DNA from: JAKZRT01 sp965247915
GTDB lineage: Bacteria; Pseudomonadota; Alphaproteobacteria; Rhodobacterales; Rhodobacteraceae
Length of the DNA: 64,000 nt
Assembly: GCA_965247915.1 (NCBI GenBank)
Contig: OZ252048.1
Coordinates: 3,348,001-3,412,000, forward strand
Reading direction: 5' to 3'
Both the position numbers and the translations under genes were made by a program. This document shows positions 1 through 9,438 of this stretch, piece after piece; within the stretch, counting starts at the first letter, position 1; each line of letters opens with the position of its first letter. The notes below the pieces were generated by a model, which was not told the DNA's origin, did no database searches, and saw only the letters and a program-made list of their open reading frames with translations.

Positions 1-1
1 C

Positions 2-49
2 GACGACAAGCCGTCGGTGGCCCCGCTACTGGACCTAGTGGCCGGATGA
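2..49 (+). CDS. 3' end of an upstream gene (partial, unidentified)
   Basis: An open frame enters from the left edge and stops at TGA 47-49, giving a C-terminal tail ending DDKPSVAPLLDLVAG. The tail is too short to assign to a family. Because the oligopeptide-type ATPases downstream have no permease or binding protein in this window, the missing operon genes may lie to the left, but this tail does not prove it. Confidence 0.2.
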   Translation, partial: DDKPSVAPLLDLVAG

Positions 50-129
50 GCGGAGCCTGCCACGTCGGTGTTTTTCCAACAGGCTGTATTTATTGCCGCA
101 GGCAAAAGGCGCACCGGGACGCTGGGAAG

Positions 130-1701
130 ATGCAACTCGATCAGGTCATCCGCGACGGACTGGTGTTCGACGGGACAGGGGCAACGCCCATCAAGGCTGA
201 CGTTGGTGTGGCGGCGGGGCGAATCGCTGAAATCGGCCGCATCAAGGATCGGGGCCGGGACGAGATAGATGCTGCGGGCCTTTCAGTCGCTCCCGGGTTC
301 ATAGATATCCATAGCCATTCCGATTTCACGCTGCTTGTCGACCAGCGTGCGGTGAGCGCGATCCACCAGGGCGTAACAACCGAAGTGATCGGCAATTGCG
401 GCCACGGATGTTTCCTGATCTCCGACCCGATTCTTGCCAGGCAGAGCATCTGCGGTGTCACCGACTCGACCGAGCTGACGTGGAGAGACGCGTCAGGCTA
501 CTTCGAACAACTGGACGCCGCCCAGCCGGCGGTCAATGTGTGTTCCCTCGTTCCGAACGGTCGGCTTCGCCTCGCTACCGTCGGACTAGCAGATCGACCG
601 GCGGCGCCAGAAGAGTTGCGCGATATGGTCTCACATCTGGAAGCCGCGCTCGAGCAAGGTGCATGGGGGCTGTCTACCGGCCTAGAGTACGCGATCGAAA
701 TGGGCGCGACCGACGAGGAGATCACAGTCCTCTGCAAGTCCGTCGCGCGAGCAGGCGGCCTGTACGCCACCCACACCCGCCGGCGCGACAAAGGGGCAAG
801 CGACGCCGTCGGCGAAGCAATCCGCACAGCCGCTCGTACCGGAGTCCGGCTGCAAGTGTCCCATCTGCTCCCGCGCAGCAGCGAAAGGAGGGCAGTGCAT
901 CGCGATGGTGGAGAATGCCCGCGGAAACGGAATCGACGTTGCTCTCGACATGCATACTCGCCTGTTCGGGACACGTACCTGCACGCTGCGCTCCCTGCCT
1001 GGGCGAAAGAGGGTGGCTCAGAGAAGACTATCGGGCGGCTACGCGACCGCGAGATGCGAGCTGAAATGATGCGGCATGAAAGTATCCTCAGCGCAGGCGG
1101 CGACTGGCAGCGCATTCTCCTTCTGGATAATGACTCATGGCCACAGTGCTCGTGGCGCAGCGTCCATGACATCGCTGTCGAGCGGCAACAGTCGCCGTTG
1201 GACACCGTCTACGACTGTTGCTCGGGGCAGAGAAGTTCGCCGATCTCATAGTGATACTGCGCTGCTACACGGAAGAGCAGGCAACGCGACGTGTTCGCCC
1301 ATCCGCTCTGCATGCCGGGATCGGACGCAACCACCCTTGCCCCCGATGGCCCCCTTTCGAGATCCGTATTCCACGGCGCATACAGTTGGGCTGCCTGGTT
1401 CTACCGGTTCATGGTGCGGGAATGGAATATTCTCACGCCCGAAGATGCCATCCATCGTCTCACCGGGTTGCCGGCAAGGACGCTCGACATAAAAGGCCGG
1501 GGGATACTGCACACTGGGGCGCATGCGGATATCGTCATATGCGACGCGGACCGCTTCGCCGACGAGGGCGACGCTTATTCACCCAACCGGTTAGCGACCA
1601 GCGTCGCGCATGTGTTGGTCAACGGTGCCGTCACGCTCAGACACGGAAGGTTGACCGGAAAGCGCGCCGGCGTCGCGCTGTGTCGTCAGTCAATGGGTTG
1701 A
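130..1701 (+). pseudogene. N-acyl-D-amino-acid deacylase (D-aminoacylase), broken by four frameshifts
   Basis: This amidohydrolase-superfamily protein would hydrolyse N-acyl-D-amino acids to the free D-amino acid. ATG 130 follows GGGAAG, and the N-terminus reads MQLDQVIRDGLVFDGTG. The metal motif HSHSD lies at residues 61-65, followed by EVIGNCG and QVSHL, all typical of the family. The frame changes near 893 (frame 1 to 2, where IAMVENARGNGIDVAL is read), near 975 (back to 1, LHAALPAWAKEGG), near 1213 (to 3, LLLGAEKFADLIVIL) and near 1285 (to 1, to the stop at 1701). Pieced together, the family is covered almost end to end. Four shifts in 1.6 kb argue for decay, or for a badly read stretch, since the genes downstream are clean. 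It is the first gene of the hydantoinase/Opp cluster. Confidence 0.8.
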
Positions 1702-1777
1702 GGCTGTTCGCGATGGAAATTCTCGTCGCCAAAAGCCCAACTGGTTTTCGTTCAGTACGTTTGCTAGAGAGCGATTG

Positions 1778-3508
1778 ATGACCGACCCCATCAGATTTGA
1801 AGTGGTTCGCAATGCCCTTATGTTTGCCGCCGAGGAAATGGCGGTCGCCTTGAGGCGTTCCGCCTATTCCACAAACGTCAAGACACGAGGCGATTTTTCC
1901 TGTGGGTTGTTCGATCGAGATCTGCGGATCGTCGCTCAGTCGTTCAGCCAACCCGCGCATCTCGGATTGCTCGCCACGCTTGTCGCACGAAACGTTCGTG
2001 CATACGGAATCGATCGACTAGGATCCGGCGACGGAATTCTTGTCAATGACCCCTTTAGCAGCGGAAGCCACCTCAACGACATCACCCTTATCTCACCCAT
2101 TTACCATCGTGATGCGCTCGTCGGATTTGTCGCCAACCTCGTTCACCACATCGATGTCGGCGGAGGCGCCGCCGCATCGATCGGTGCATTTCAAGAGATC
2201 TATCAAGAGGGCGTGCAGATTCCTGCGGTCAAACTCATACAAGGTGGCGAGATCGTCGAGGATGTCTTCAACCTGATCATGGCCCAGGTCCGCGCAAAGC
2301 GAGAAACGAGGGGCGACTTCCGAGCACAAATCGCCGCCAACAACACCGGCATTATGCGGTTCGGCGAACTCCTAGACCGGCTCGGAGAAAATGATGTTCT
2401 CTCATACATCGATGAACTTATCGCCTATACCGAACGTCGCGCTCGAGCGGAAGTCGCGCAGTTGCCGCAGGGTATGTGCGAGGCCATCGGATATCTTGAC
2501 GACGATGGCTTTTCCGACCAACCGGTAAAGATTCAGGCAAAAATCACGTTCGGAGAAGACGGGGTTCACTTCGACCTTACGGGTTCTGATACCCAGCGGC
2601 GAGCACCCGTGAATGCCACCATCGCGCAGACGTTCGCGGCTTGTACCTATGCGCTGAAATGTCTAATCGATCCCGATGTCCCCTTGAACGAAGGCTTCTT
2701 CCAGGTCGTTTCCATCAACGCGCCGAAGGGAACCGTCGTGAACGCGACCCATCCCTCCGCGGTTGTCGGTGGGTGGGAGGTGGCCGTCAGGTTGGTCGAG
2801 ACGCTCCTAAAGGCTTTTTCTCAACTCGTGCCGAACGCAGTTCCAGCCGGGACGAAGGGAATGATCTGTCATGCTGGATTTGGTGGAAATGATCCGCGCA
2901 CGGGTGAGTACTACTGTTACCTGGAGACGCTCGCGGGTGGTTACGGTGGGCGGCAAGGGTTGGACGGTCCCGACGCGGTCCAAGTCCACATTCAAAATAC
3001 CGAAAACGCTCCAATTGAAGAGACCGAGAGTAACTATCCAGTCCGGATTCTGAGATACGGACTTGTCGAAGATTCCGATGGCCCGGGGCAGTGGCGGGGC
3101 GGCTTGGGTGTTCGACGGGACTACCTGTTCCTCGATCACGACGCAACGTTTACCGTCTTGGCCGATCGAGTAAAGCAAGCACCCTGGGGATTGTTCGGTG
3201 GAGGACCGGGTGCCACCGCCCACTACATCTTGAATCCCTCGGCTGATGCTCGTGAATTGCCAAGTAAAGGCACTGTCCAGCTCAAAGGCGGCGATGTCGT
3301 CAGCTACCGAACTGCTGGAGGCGGCGGATACGGACCTGCCTCGACTCGCGATCCGGAACTCGTGCGCATCGACGTGCTCCAGGAGAAGATCAGCATGGAG
3401 CGCGCTAGAAGTGAGTACCACGTCGCCATCGATCCGGCCTCTGGCGCTGTCGATCCTGTTGAGACACAGCGCCTCCGTTCTCAAGTGATTGCGAGAAAAA
3501 AGAAATGA
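1778..3508 (+). CDS. hyuB: Hydantoinase B / oxoprolinase subunit B
   Basis: This is the beta subunit of an ATP-dependent hydantoinase/5-oxoprolinase-type amidohydrolase, which opens cyclic amides such as hydantoins or 5-oxoproline. It is 576 aa, the usual length. Family marks include the N-terminal DPIRFEVVRNAL, the DPFSSGSHLND stretch and the glycine-rich C-terminal TAGGGGYG. ATG 1778 is chosen over the in-frame TTG just before it, because family members begin close to this point. The stop overlaps the hyuA start (ATGA at 3505-3508), so the two subunits are translationally coupled. The substrate cannot be read from the sequence; the D-aminoacylase and racemase-like neighbours suggest an amino-acid derivative. 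Confidence 0.88.
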   Translation: MTDPIRFEVVRNALMFAAEEMAVALRRSAYSTNVKTRGDFSCGLFDRDLRIVAQSFSQPAHLGLLATLVARNVRAYGIDRLGSGDGILVNDPFSSGSHLNDITLISPIYHRDALVGFVANLVHHIDVGGGAAASIGAFQEIYQEGVQIPAVKLIQGGEIVEDVFNLIMAQVRAKRETRGDFRAQIAANNTGIMRFGELLDRLGENDVLSYIDELIAYTERRARAEVAQLPQGMCEAIGYLDDDGFSDQPVKIQAKITFGEDGVHFDLTGSDTQRRAPVNATIAQTFAACTYALKCLIDPDVPLNEGFFQVVSINAPKGTVVNATHPSAVVGGWEVAVRLVETLLKAFSQLVPNAVPAGTKGMICHAGFGGNDPRTGEYYCYLETLAGGYGGRQGLDGPDAVQVHIQNTENAPIEETESNYPVRILRYGLVEDSDGPGQWRGGLGVRRDYLFLDHDATFTVLADRVKQAPWGLFGGGPGATAHYILNPSADARELPSKGTVQLKGGDVVSYRTAGGGGYGPASTRDPELVRIDVLQEKISMERARSEYHVAIDPASGAVDPVETQRLRSQVIARKKK

Positions 3509-5643
3509 CTCAGACTCAACACCGCTTTCGGCTCGGCGTCGACATTGGCGGTACGTTTACAGATGCGATGCTCGTCAACGAAGGCACCGGAGAAACCTGG
3601 TCGCGGAAAGTCCCGACGACCCCGCGCGACCCATCGGTCGGTTTTATCGACGTTACCGAGGTTGTGTTTCGCGACGCCAGCGTTCCCGTCGAGGCAGTGT
3701 CGTACATCGTCCACGGCACGACGATCGCCACCAACGCAATCATCGAAGGCAATGGAGCAAAGACCGGCTTCATCACGACGCAGGGATTCCGCGACATCCT
3801 TGAGATGCAGCGCCAAATGCGGCCTTCACTCTATGACCTCCGATTCACTAAGCCAGCGGCCTTGATTCCGCGGAATCTTGCATTCGAAGTTCCTGAGCGC
3901 CTCAATGCGAACGGAGCCGTTGTTGTTCCGCTTGACGAAGACGCTGTACGAGCAACCGTGCGCGCTCTGAAAGGCGAGGAAGTCGAAGCGATCGCCGTCT
4001 GCTTCTTACATGGATATCTGAATGGCTCCCATGAACGGCGCACAGGAGAGATCATCCGCGAAGAGTTTCCTGAGGTTGGTCTCTCCCTCTCCTCGGACGT
4101 CGCACCGGAGATTAGAGAGTATTTCCGCGCGTCCACCACGGTCATCAATGCTTTGGTCCAACCCGTCGTCAAACGATATCTCCAATCGATTGAAGGCCGA
4201 CTTCGTGCTACGGGAATAAGTGCCGAGTTGCTGGTCATGCAATCGAACGGTGGCGTCTACACGTTCGCGGCAGCAATCGAGAAGCCAGTATTCCTCATCG
4301 AATCAGGTCCCGCTGCTGGTGTGATTGCCGCGGCGCATATGGGCAGTCTGCTCGGCCAACGGGAGGTCATGTCGTTCGACATGGGAGGTACCACCGCGAA
4401 AGCCGGCCTTATCCAAGATGGTCAGCCGAAGGTAACCAAGGAGTATGAAGTAGGTGTCCACGCATCTGCCGATGTCGGTGGCAATCGTGGGTCGGGTTAT
4501 CCGATCAAAACACCGGTTATCGATCTGGTCGAGATTGGCGCAGGTGGGGGGAGCATCGCCTGGGTCGACTCAGGTGGCGTCCTCCGGGTCGGTCCGAAGT
4601 CCTCGGGCGCCGATCCAGGTCCCGCGTGTTACGGACAAGGCGGAACAAAACCAACCATAACTGATGCGAATCTCATTCTTGGGCGGCTCAATCCCGAGTA
4701 CTTCTTGGGCGGCGAAATGTTGCTTGATATTGAGGCTGCCCGCGATGCGATCGAAAAGTATTGCGCGGGTCCGCTCGGTCTCGATGTCACGACAGCCGCG
4801 AATGGAATCGTTGAAATCGCGAATACCGCGATGATCAACGCGCTTCGACTTGTCTCCGTCCAACGCGGTTACGACCCGCGAGATTTCGTTCTGGTGCCGT
4901 TTGGCGGCGCTGGCGGCGTCCATGCTAATCGCCTGGCGGCGGAGCTTCAAATTCCGTTGACAATCGTTCCGCCAGCACCCGGCATCTTCAGCGCATTCGG
5001 GCTCCTCGTCACCGATCTCAAGCACGAGTATTCCACCACGAGAATCCGTCGAACCGATCAACTCGACGTCTCTGAAATCTCCGGCGTCTTCTCGACAATG
5101 GCCGATCAGGGCAGAACGCTCTTGTTGCGAGAAGGCGTTGCGGATGAGGTGATGTCCTTCCCACGCCACCTGGATATGCGGTACGTGGGGCAGTCCTGGG
5201 AATTGAGCATCCCATTACCGGAGGGTACGCTCGATCAACAGGCGATTGATTGTGCGGTCGGGCAATTCCACAACGAACACAAGCGCGCATATGGACATAG
5301 CACGCCTGCCGCTCCAACCGAGTTCGTCAACCTGAGATTGGCCGCGGTTGGGATGATTCAGAAGCCTCAGATGCGCCAAGTTCCCGCCGCGACAGGCGGT
5401 GAACATCCGGTGCCAAGTGCCCGGCGGCCGGTCTACTTTTCGGAGTCCGGAGGGTTCATCGACACCTCTGTTCATCTTCGTTACTCACTGGGTAGTGGTT
5501 CAGAAATCTGTGGTCCCGCCGTCATCGAAGAGATCGATGCCACCGTTGTTCTCCATCCTGGATTTCGAGCAACAGTCGACAACCTAGGGAATCTTCTGAT
5601 TGCGCCCGATCCAACTTTGTCTCATGACGCGGGTGAGATGTGA
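3505..5643 (+). CDS. hyuA: Hydantoinase A / oxoprolinase subunit A
   Basis: This is the alpha, ATP-binding subunit partnering HyuB. It is 712 aa and intact. The N-terminal phosphate-binding loop VDIGGTFTD lies at about residues 11-19. The second actin-fold nucleotide motif, MSFDMGGTTAK, is near residue 289, followed by VEIGAGGGSIAW. These are the Hydant_A_N and Hydantoinase_A hallmarks. The protein would use ATP to activate the cyclic amide that HyuB helps hydrolyse. The start overlaps the hyuB stop by four bases, and the stop overlaps the start of the racemase-like gene by one base, so all three are one transcription unit. Another HyuA/HyuB pair lies at 48982-52696 in the opposite orientation. 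Confidence 0.9.
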   Translation: MTQTQHRFRLGVDIGGTFTDAMLVNEGTGETWSRKVPTTPRDPSVGFIDVTEVVFRDASVPVEAVSYIVHGTTIATNAIIEGNGAKTGFITTQGFRDILEMQRQMRPSLYDLRFTKPAALIPRNLAFEVPERLNANGAVVVPLDEDAVRATVRALKGEEVEAIAVCFLHGYLNGSHERRTGEIIREEFPEVGLSLSSDVAPEIREYFRASTTVINALVQPVVKRYLQSIEGRLRATGISAELLVMQSNGGVYTFAAAIEKPVFLIESGPAAGVIAAAHMGSLLGQREVMSFDMGGTTAKAGLIQDGQPKVTKEYEVGVHASADVGGNRGSGYPIKTPVIDLVEIGAGGGSIAWVDSGGVLRVGPKSSGADPGPACYGQGGTKPTITDANLILGRLNPEYFLGGEMLLDIEAARDAIEKYCAGPLGLDVTTAANGIVEIANTAMINALRLVSVQRGYDPRDFVLVPFGGAGGVHANRLAAELQIPLTIVPPAPGIFSAFGLLVTDLKHEYSTTRIRRTDQLDVSEISGVFSTMADQGRTLLLREGVADEVMSFPRHLDMRYVGQSWELSIPLPEGTLDQQAIDCAVGQFHNEHKRAYGHSTPAAPTEFVNLRLAAVGMIQKPQMRQVPAATGGEHPVPSARRPVYFSESGGFIDTSVHLRYSLGSGSEICGPAVIEEIDATVVLHPGFRATVDNLGNLLIAPDPTLSHDAGEM

Positions 5644-6827
5644 TGTCGTCCGACCGAGGTGCGCCCCTGATCGATGGTCCACCCGGCCGCACGAATGCAT
5701 TCCATGTCGATCTAGATGCGCTCGATCACAACGTGGACGAGATCAGACGAATGGTCGGCCCGGAAGTCTTGATCTTTGCCGCACTAAAGGCAAATGCCTA
5801 CGGATTCGGCGTGGTCGAGATTGCGCACGCAGTCCTGAAATCAGGCGCAGATGGTCTGGCAGTTGTCGATTTGCGCGAGGCGGTTCTCTTACGCAATGCG
5901 GGAATCGATGCGCCCATATATCTGTTTGGCGGCATGTTGATCTCGGCTGAGGTCGCACGATACATCTCCGATTTCGACCTCATGCCCACAATTCTTCGTA
6001 TCGAGGACGCGACGGCGGTCTCGCAAGCCGCCACAAAATCGATACGCGTCTTCATCAAGGTCGAAGTGGGTGTCGAACGATTTGGCATCGCAGTCGCGGA
6101 CGTGCAGGCGTTCGCGAAAATCGTCAGGTCGATGCCCAACATCGAACTGTACGGTCTCAGCACACATCTCCATGTGCCTCGTCGCGATGCCAGCGAGGTA
6201 GCGCCGTACTTGCAGCGGCAATTCCAACGTTTCGAAGACGCGGTTCGCCAGGTCGAATCCGATGGTGAGCTCGTCCCGGTCAAAATGGCGGCATCAAGCG
6301 GATCGCTCAGCATGACCGGGACGATGAACTTGAACGCGGTCGATCCTGGACACCTGCTCTTTGGACTAAGACCCGGTGGACCGGAGGTGGAACGCCTGGA
6401 TATTCGCCCCGTCATGGCGAGTCTCAAGAGCGAACTTGTGCACATTCACGTCGTTCAGCGAACTGAGGACATGGATCTAGCGCCCTTCCCGGTGAGGCGC
6501 GGCATGCGAATCGGCGTCCTCCCAATCGGCGTCGTCGATGGGATGTTGTCATTGCATAGTGGCTCCGTCCTTGTGAATGGATGCCGTTGTCCGGTGCTCG
6601 ACGTTTCGTTGGAACACACCAGGATCGACCTGACTGGTGCCAATGCATTGGTCGGCGATGAGATTGTGATCATCGGACGGCAGGGTGAAGACACGATCGA
6701 TGTCACTGACGTTCTTGCTCACCACAAACTCAGAATTCCTGCGTCGGTTCCACTTGCGGTGCATCACACCGTACCCCGAGTATACATTCGCGACAGCCGA
6801 CAACGTGAGACCACGACCGTATTTTAG
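5643..6827 (+). CDS. Alanine-racemase-like PLP protein lacking the catalytic tyrosine
   Basis: A fold-type III PLP protein of 394 aa with both the N-terminal barrel and the C-terminal beta domain of alanine racemase (Alr). The PLP lysine is K49 in ALKANAYGFG. Two positions that define true Alr are changed. The motif P-[IV]-G-Y-A-D-G, whose Tyr is the second catalytic base, reads PIGVVDG here, with Val297 at the Tyr position. The C-M-D-Q segment of the C-domain reads SLEH at 322-325. Lysine chemistry could remain, but the classical two-base racemization should not. ATG 5643 shares its A with the hyuA stop. The gene is co-transcribed with hyuBA, so it may act on D- or L-amino acids released from hydantoins or N-acyl compounds. 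A degenerate Alr or a different activity are both possible. Confidence 0.75.
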   Translation: MSSDRGAPLIDGPPGRTNAFHVDLDALDHNVDEIRRMVGPEVLIFAALKANAYGFGVVEIAHAVLKSGADGLAVVDLREAVLLRNAGIDAPIYLFGGMLISAEVARYISDFDLMPTILRIEDATAVSQAATKSIRVFIKVEVGVERFGIAVADVQAFAKIVRSMPNIELYGLSTHLHVPRRDASEVAPYLQRQFQRFEDAVRQVESDGELVPVKMAASSGSLSMTGTMNLNAVDPGHLLFGLRPGGPEVERLDIRPVMASLKSELVHIHVVQRTEDMDLAPFPVRRGMRIGVLPIGVVDGMLSLHSGSVLVNGCRCPVLDVSLEHTRIDLTGANALVGDEIVIIGRQGEDTIDVTDVLAHHKLRIPASVPLAVHHTVPRVYIRDSRQRETTTVF

Positions 6828-6869
6828 TTTTGGTCTATAACGGAGCAGAAGTCCGAAAGGAGGGCTCGC

Positions 6870-7979
6870 ATGACGGCAGACGTTCAACTGGCTACCAGAG
6901 GGACAACCTCGCCAAAAACCGGCAGTCGCCCACTTCTCGAGGTCAAAAACCTCAGCACCCAGTTCTTCACGCAGGATGGTATTGTCCGGGCCGTAGATGA
7001 TGTCTCCTTCTATGTGATGCCCGGGGAAACATTGGGCGTCGTGGGCGAATCCGGTTGTGGCAAGAGCGTGACAGGACTCTCCATCATGCGATTGATTCCC
7101 AGCCCGCCCGGTAAAATAGTCCAAGGCGATATTGTCTTCAACGGGAACGACATCCTCCAGATGCCGGATGACGATATCCGGAAGATCCGCGGTCACGAAA
7201 TCGCCATGATCTTCCAGGACCCGATGACCTCGCTCAACCCGGTGCTCACCATCAACCGCCAGTTAAGCGAAGTTCTACAGCTCCACCTCGGGATGAACCA
7301 GGCTCAGGCCAAGACCCAGTCGATCGAGTTGCTGAAAATAGTGGGTATACCAAACCCTGAAGAGCGGGTCGATCAGTATCCCCACCAGTTCTCCGGAGGT
7401 ATGCGCCAGCGCGTGATGATAGCGATCGCGCTGTCCTGCAACCCGAAACTAATCATCGCGGACGAGCCTACCACAGCACTCGATGTAACCGTTCAGGCGC
7501 AGATTCTTGATCTCATGCGCACGCTGCAAAGTGAGCGCGACACCGGCGTCATCTTGATCACGCACTCCATGGGTGTCGTGGCCGGTATGGCGGACCGGGT
7601 TCAAGTTATGTACGCAGGCCATATCGTCGAGGCCGCCGAGACTGAAGAAATCTTCGGAAATCCGCGCCACCCATACACCGTCGGCCTGATGAAGTCGATT
7701 CCTGGACTTGACTCGGCCCAGAAGGAGAAGCTCGAGCCAATCCGAGGACTTCCACCGGATCTCATCGATCTGCCCGACATGTGTCCGTTCCTTACCCGGT
7801 GTAACTTCGCTCGGGAGCAGTGCGAACAGAAACGTCCGCCGCTTCTCCAAGTTGCGCAAGGGCACTTCTCAGCCTGCTGGTTCTGGGAAGAGGTTTCGAA
7901 GGAATCGTACGCGTCAATCGCGGTCGGAATGCAGGATAGGGCTGAGGCGCCGGTGGCGAGCCAGGGAGGAGTCAGCTAA
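6870..7979 (+). CDS. oppD: Oligopeptide/dipeptide ABC transporter ATPase OppD-type
   Basis: A cytoplasmic ATPase of a peptide-type importer, 369 aa. Walker A is GESGCGKS at 59-66. The ABC signature FSGGMRQR is near residue 174 and Walker B LIIADEPT near 195. After the ATPase domain comes the Opp C-terminal extension with four cysteines (MCPFLTRCNF...EQC...SACW) that is diagnostic of OppD/DppD. A very strong Shine-Dalgarno, AAAGGAGG at 6856-6863, sits six bases before ATG 6870. Its partner oppF follows with a one-base overlap (TAATG). Permease and binding-protein genes are not present downstream, where mobile DNA begins, so they may be upstream of the window. The likely cargo is a peptide or amino-acid derivative for the hydantoinase/deacylase enzymes. 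Confidence 0.9.
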   Translation: MTADVQLATRGTTSPKTGSRPLLEVKNLSTQFFTQDGIVRAVDDVSFYVMPGETLGVVGESGCGKSVTGLSIMRLIPSPPGKIVQGDIVFNGNDILQMPDDDIRKIRGHEIAMIFQDPMTSLNPVLTINRQLSEVLQLHLGMNQAQAKTQSIELLKIVGIPNPEERVDQYPHQFSGGMRQRVMIAIALSCNPKLIIADEPTTALDVTVQAQILDLMRTLQSERDTGVILITHSMGVVAGMADRVQVMYAGHIVEAAETEEIFGNPRHPYTVGLMKSIPGLDSAQKEKLEPIRGLPPDLIDLPDMCPFLTRCNFAREQCEQKRPPLLQVAQGHFSACWFWEEVSKESYASIAVGMQDRAEAPVASQGGVS

Positions 7980-9016
7980 TGACCGCCACCACTGCGGCAG
8001 AAACACCTGCAACGCCGGGCGATGGCAGCGGGGACGCACTGCTTACCGTCAATAACCTGATAATGCACTTCCAGGTGACGCAAGGCATCATTTTCCAACG
8101 CCAGGTCGGGGCAGTTCACGCTGTCGACGATGTCTCGTTCGAGATCAAACCGGGTGAAACGCTCGGACTCGTGGGTGAATCCGGGTGCGGCAAGTCCACG
8201 ATCGGGCGTGCCATCCTCCAACTCTACAGCCCAACCTCCGGCGAGGTCATCTTCAAGGGCAAGGATCTGACCAAGCTCGATAATGGTGACATGCGCCGGA
8301 TGCGGCGCCACCTTCAGATAATCTTTCAGGATCCATATGCGTCGCTCAACCCACGTATGACGGTCGGGAACATCATCTCCGAGCCGATGCAGATCCATAA
8401 TCTGGTTGCCAAGAAGGAGCGTAGTCAGCGGATCCAGGAACTGCTCCAGACCGTGGGTTTGAATCCATATTTCGCGAGTCGCTACCCGCACGAGTTCTCC
8501 GGCGGTGAGCGTCAACGCATCGGAATCGCTCGGGCCCTCGCGGCCAACCCGGATTTTGTCGTCGCTGACGAACCGGTTTCAGCGCTTGACGTGTCGATTC
8601 AAGCGCAGATCGTGAACTTGCTCGAAAACCTTCAGGAACAGTTCGGTCTGACGTACCTCTTCATCGCGCATGACCTCTCGGTCGTGAAGCATATTTCGGA
8701 CCGGGTGGCGGTCATGTATCTCGGCAAAATCGTCGAGATGGCCGGTTGTAACGAACTCTATGCCGATCCTCTTCACCCATACACGAAGGCACTGCTCTCA
8801 GCGGTGCCAATTCCTGACCCACCTGTGGAGAAAGGTCGGGAGCGCATCATCCTCACAGGTGATGTCCCGAGCCCGATCAATCCGCCACGCGGCTGCCGTT
8901 TCCACACTCGTTGTGCGTATGTGATGAACGTCTGCAAACAGATCGATCCGCAATTTGCTGATCAGGGCGGCGGCCATTTCGTCGCGTGCCATTTGTACCC
9001 TGGCTCCGGAGCCTGA
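7979..9016 (+). CDS. oppF: Oligopeptide/dipeptide ABC transporter ATPase OppF-type
   Basis: The second ATPase of the heterodimeric peptide importer, 345 aa. Walker A GESGCGKST is at 67-75. The signature FSGGERQRIGIARAL and Walker B FVVADEPVSALD follow, and the OppF/DppF C-terminal tail has the RGCRFHTRCAYVMNVC cysteine cluster. ATG 7979 overlaps the oppD stop. It is the last intact gene of the low-GC catabolic cluster; about 80 bp further on lies a stub of an aldolase gene and then insertion-sequence material. The transporter presumably feeds the HyuAB and deacylase pathway; this is inferred from position only. Confidence 0.9.
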   Translation: MTATTAAETPATPGDGSGDALLTVNNLIMHFQVTQGIIFQRQVGAVHAVDDVSFEIKPGETLGLVGESGCGKSTIGRAILQLYSPTSGEVIFKGKDLTKLDNGDMRRMRRHLQIIFQDPYASLNPRMTVGNIISEPMQIHNLVAKKERSQRIQELLQTVGLNPYFASRYPHEFSGGERQRIGIARALAANPDFVVADEPVSALDVSIQAQIVNLLENLQEQFGLTYLFIAHDLSVVKHISDRVAVMYLGKIVEMAGCNELYADPLHPYTKALLSAVPIPDPPVEKGRERIILTGDVPSPINPPRGCRFHTRCAYVMNVCKQIDPQFADQGGGHFVACHLYPGSGA

Positions 9017-9096
9017 CAATCAAGCGCATTGAGCCAACCTGCAATTGGTAAACCAGGGAGATCCAATGTCTGGGATCATCCTGGTTTTGTTGTACC

Positions 9097-9204
9097 GATG
9101 TCGCAGCGCTCATCCGCGAAAAGGCGCCGAGCCACGCCGGTGTCCTTCTCGCCAATCACGGACTAGTGGTCGCTGGCGACTTCCAGCAGAAGGCATTTCC
9201 CTGA
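9097..9204 (+). pseudogene. Fragment of a class II aldolase/adducin-family gene
   Basis: The frame reads DVAALIREKAPSHAGVLLAN followed by HGLVVAGDF and a stop at 9202-9204. The ANHG-VV-G motif carries the zinc-ligand region of class II aldolases (fuculose-phosphate aldolase or OtnC-like decarboxylases). Only about 35 codons remain, with no start and no C-terminal part. It looks like the broken end of a sugar-acid gene that once followed oppF, cut by the insertion-sequence material to the right. Confidence 0.5.
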
Positions 9205-9438
9205 CCGCTGCGCAATGAGATTCGGTACTAAGTCCCAGAGAGGCTGACTCTCGGGCGGTTCTCAAATCAGCGTTGATGTGATTCAGCGTGGCGAACGAAG
9301 GAGGTTCGCCATGCCCGTTCCATTGCGCAGTGATTTTGATGCGTTTCGGTTGCGTGCGATTGCCCGCAAATCGAAGGACGCACCCCAGGCTCGACGGCTT
9401 CTCGCCCCTGCGGCGATCCATGACTGCGCATTCCGACG

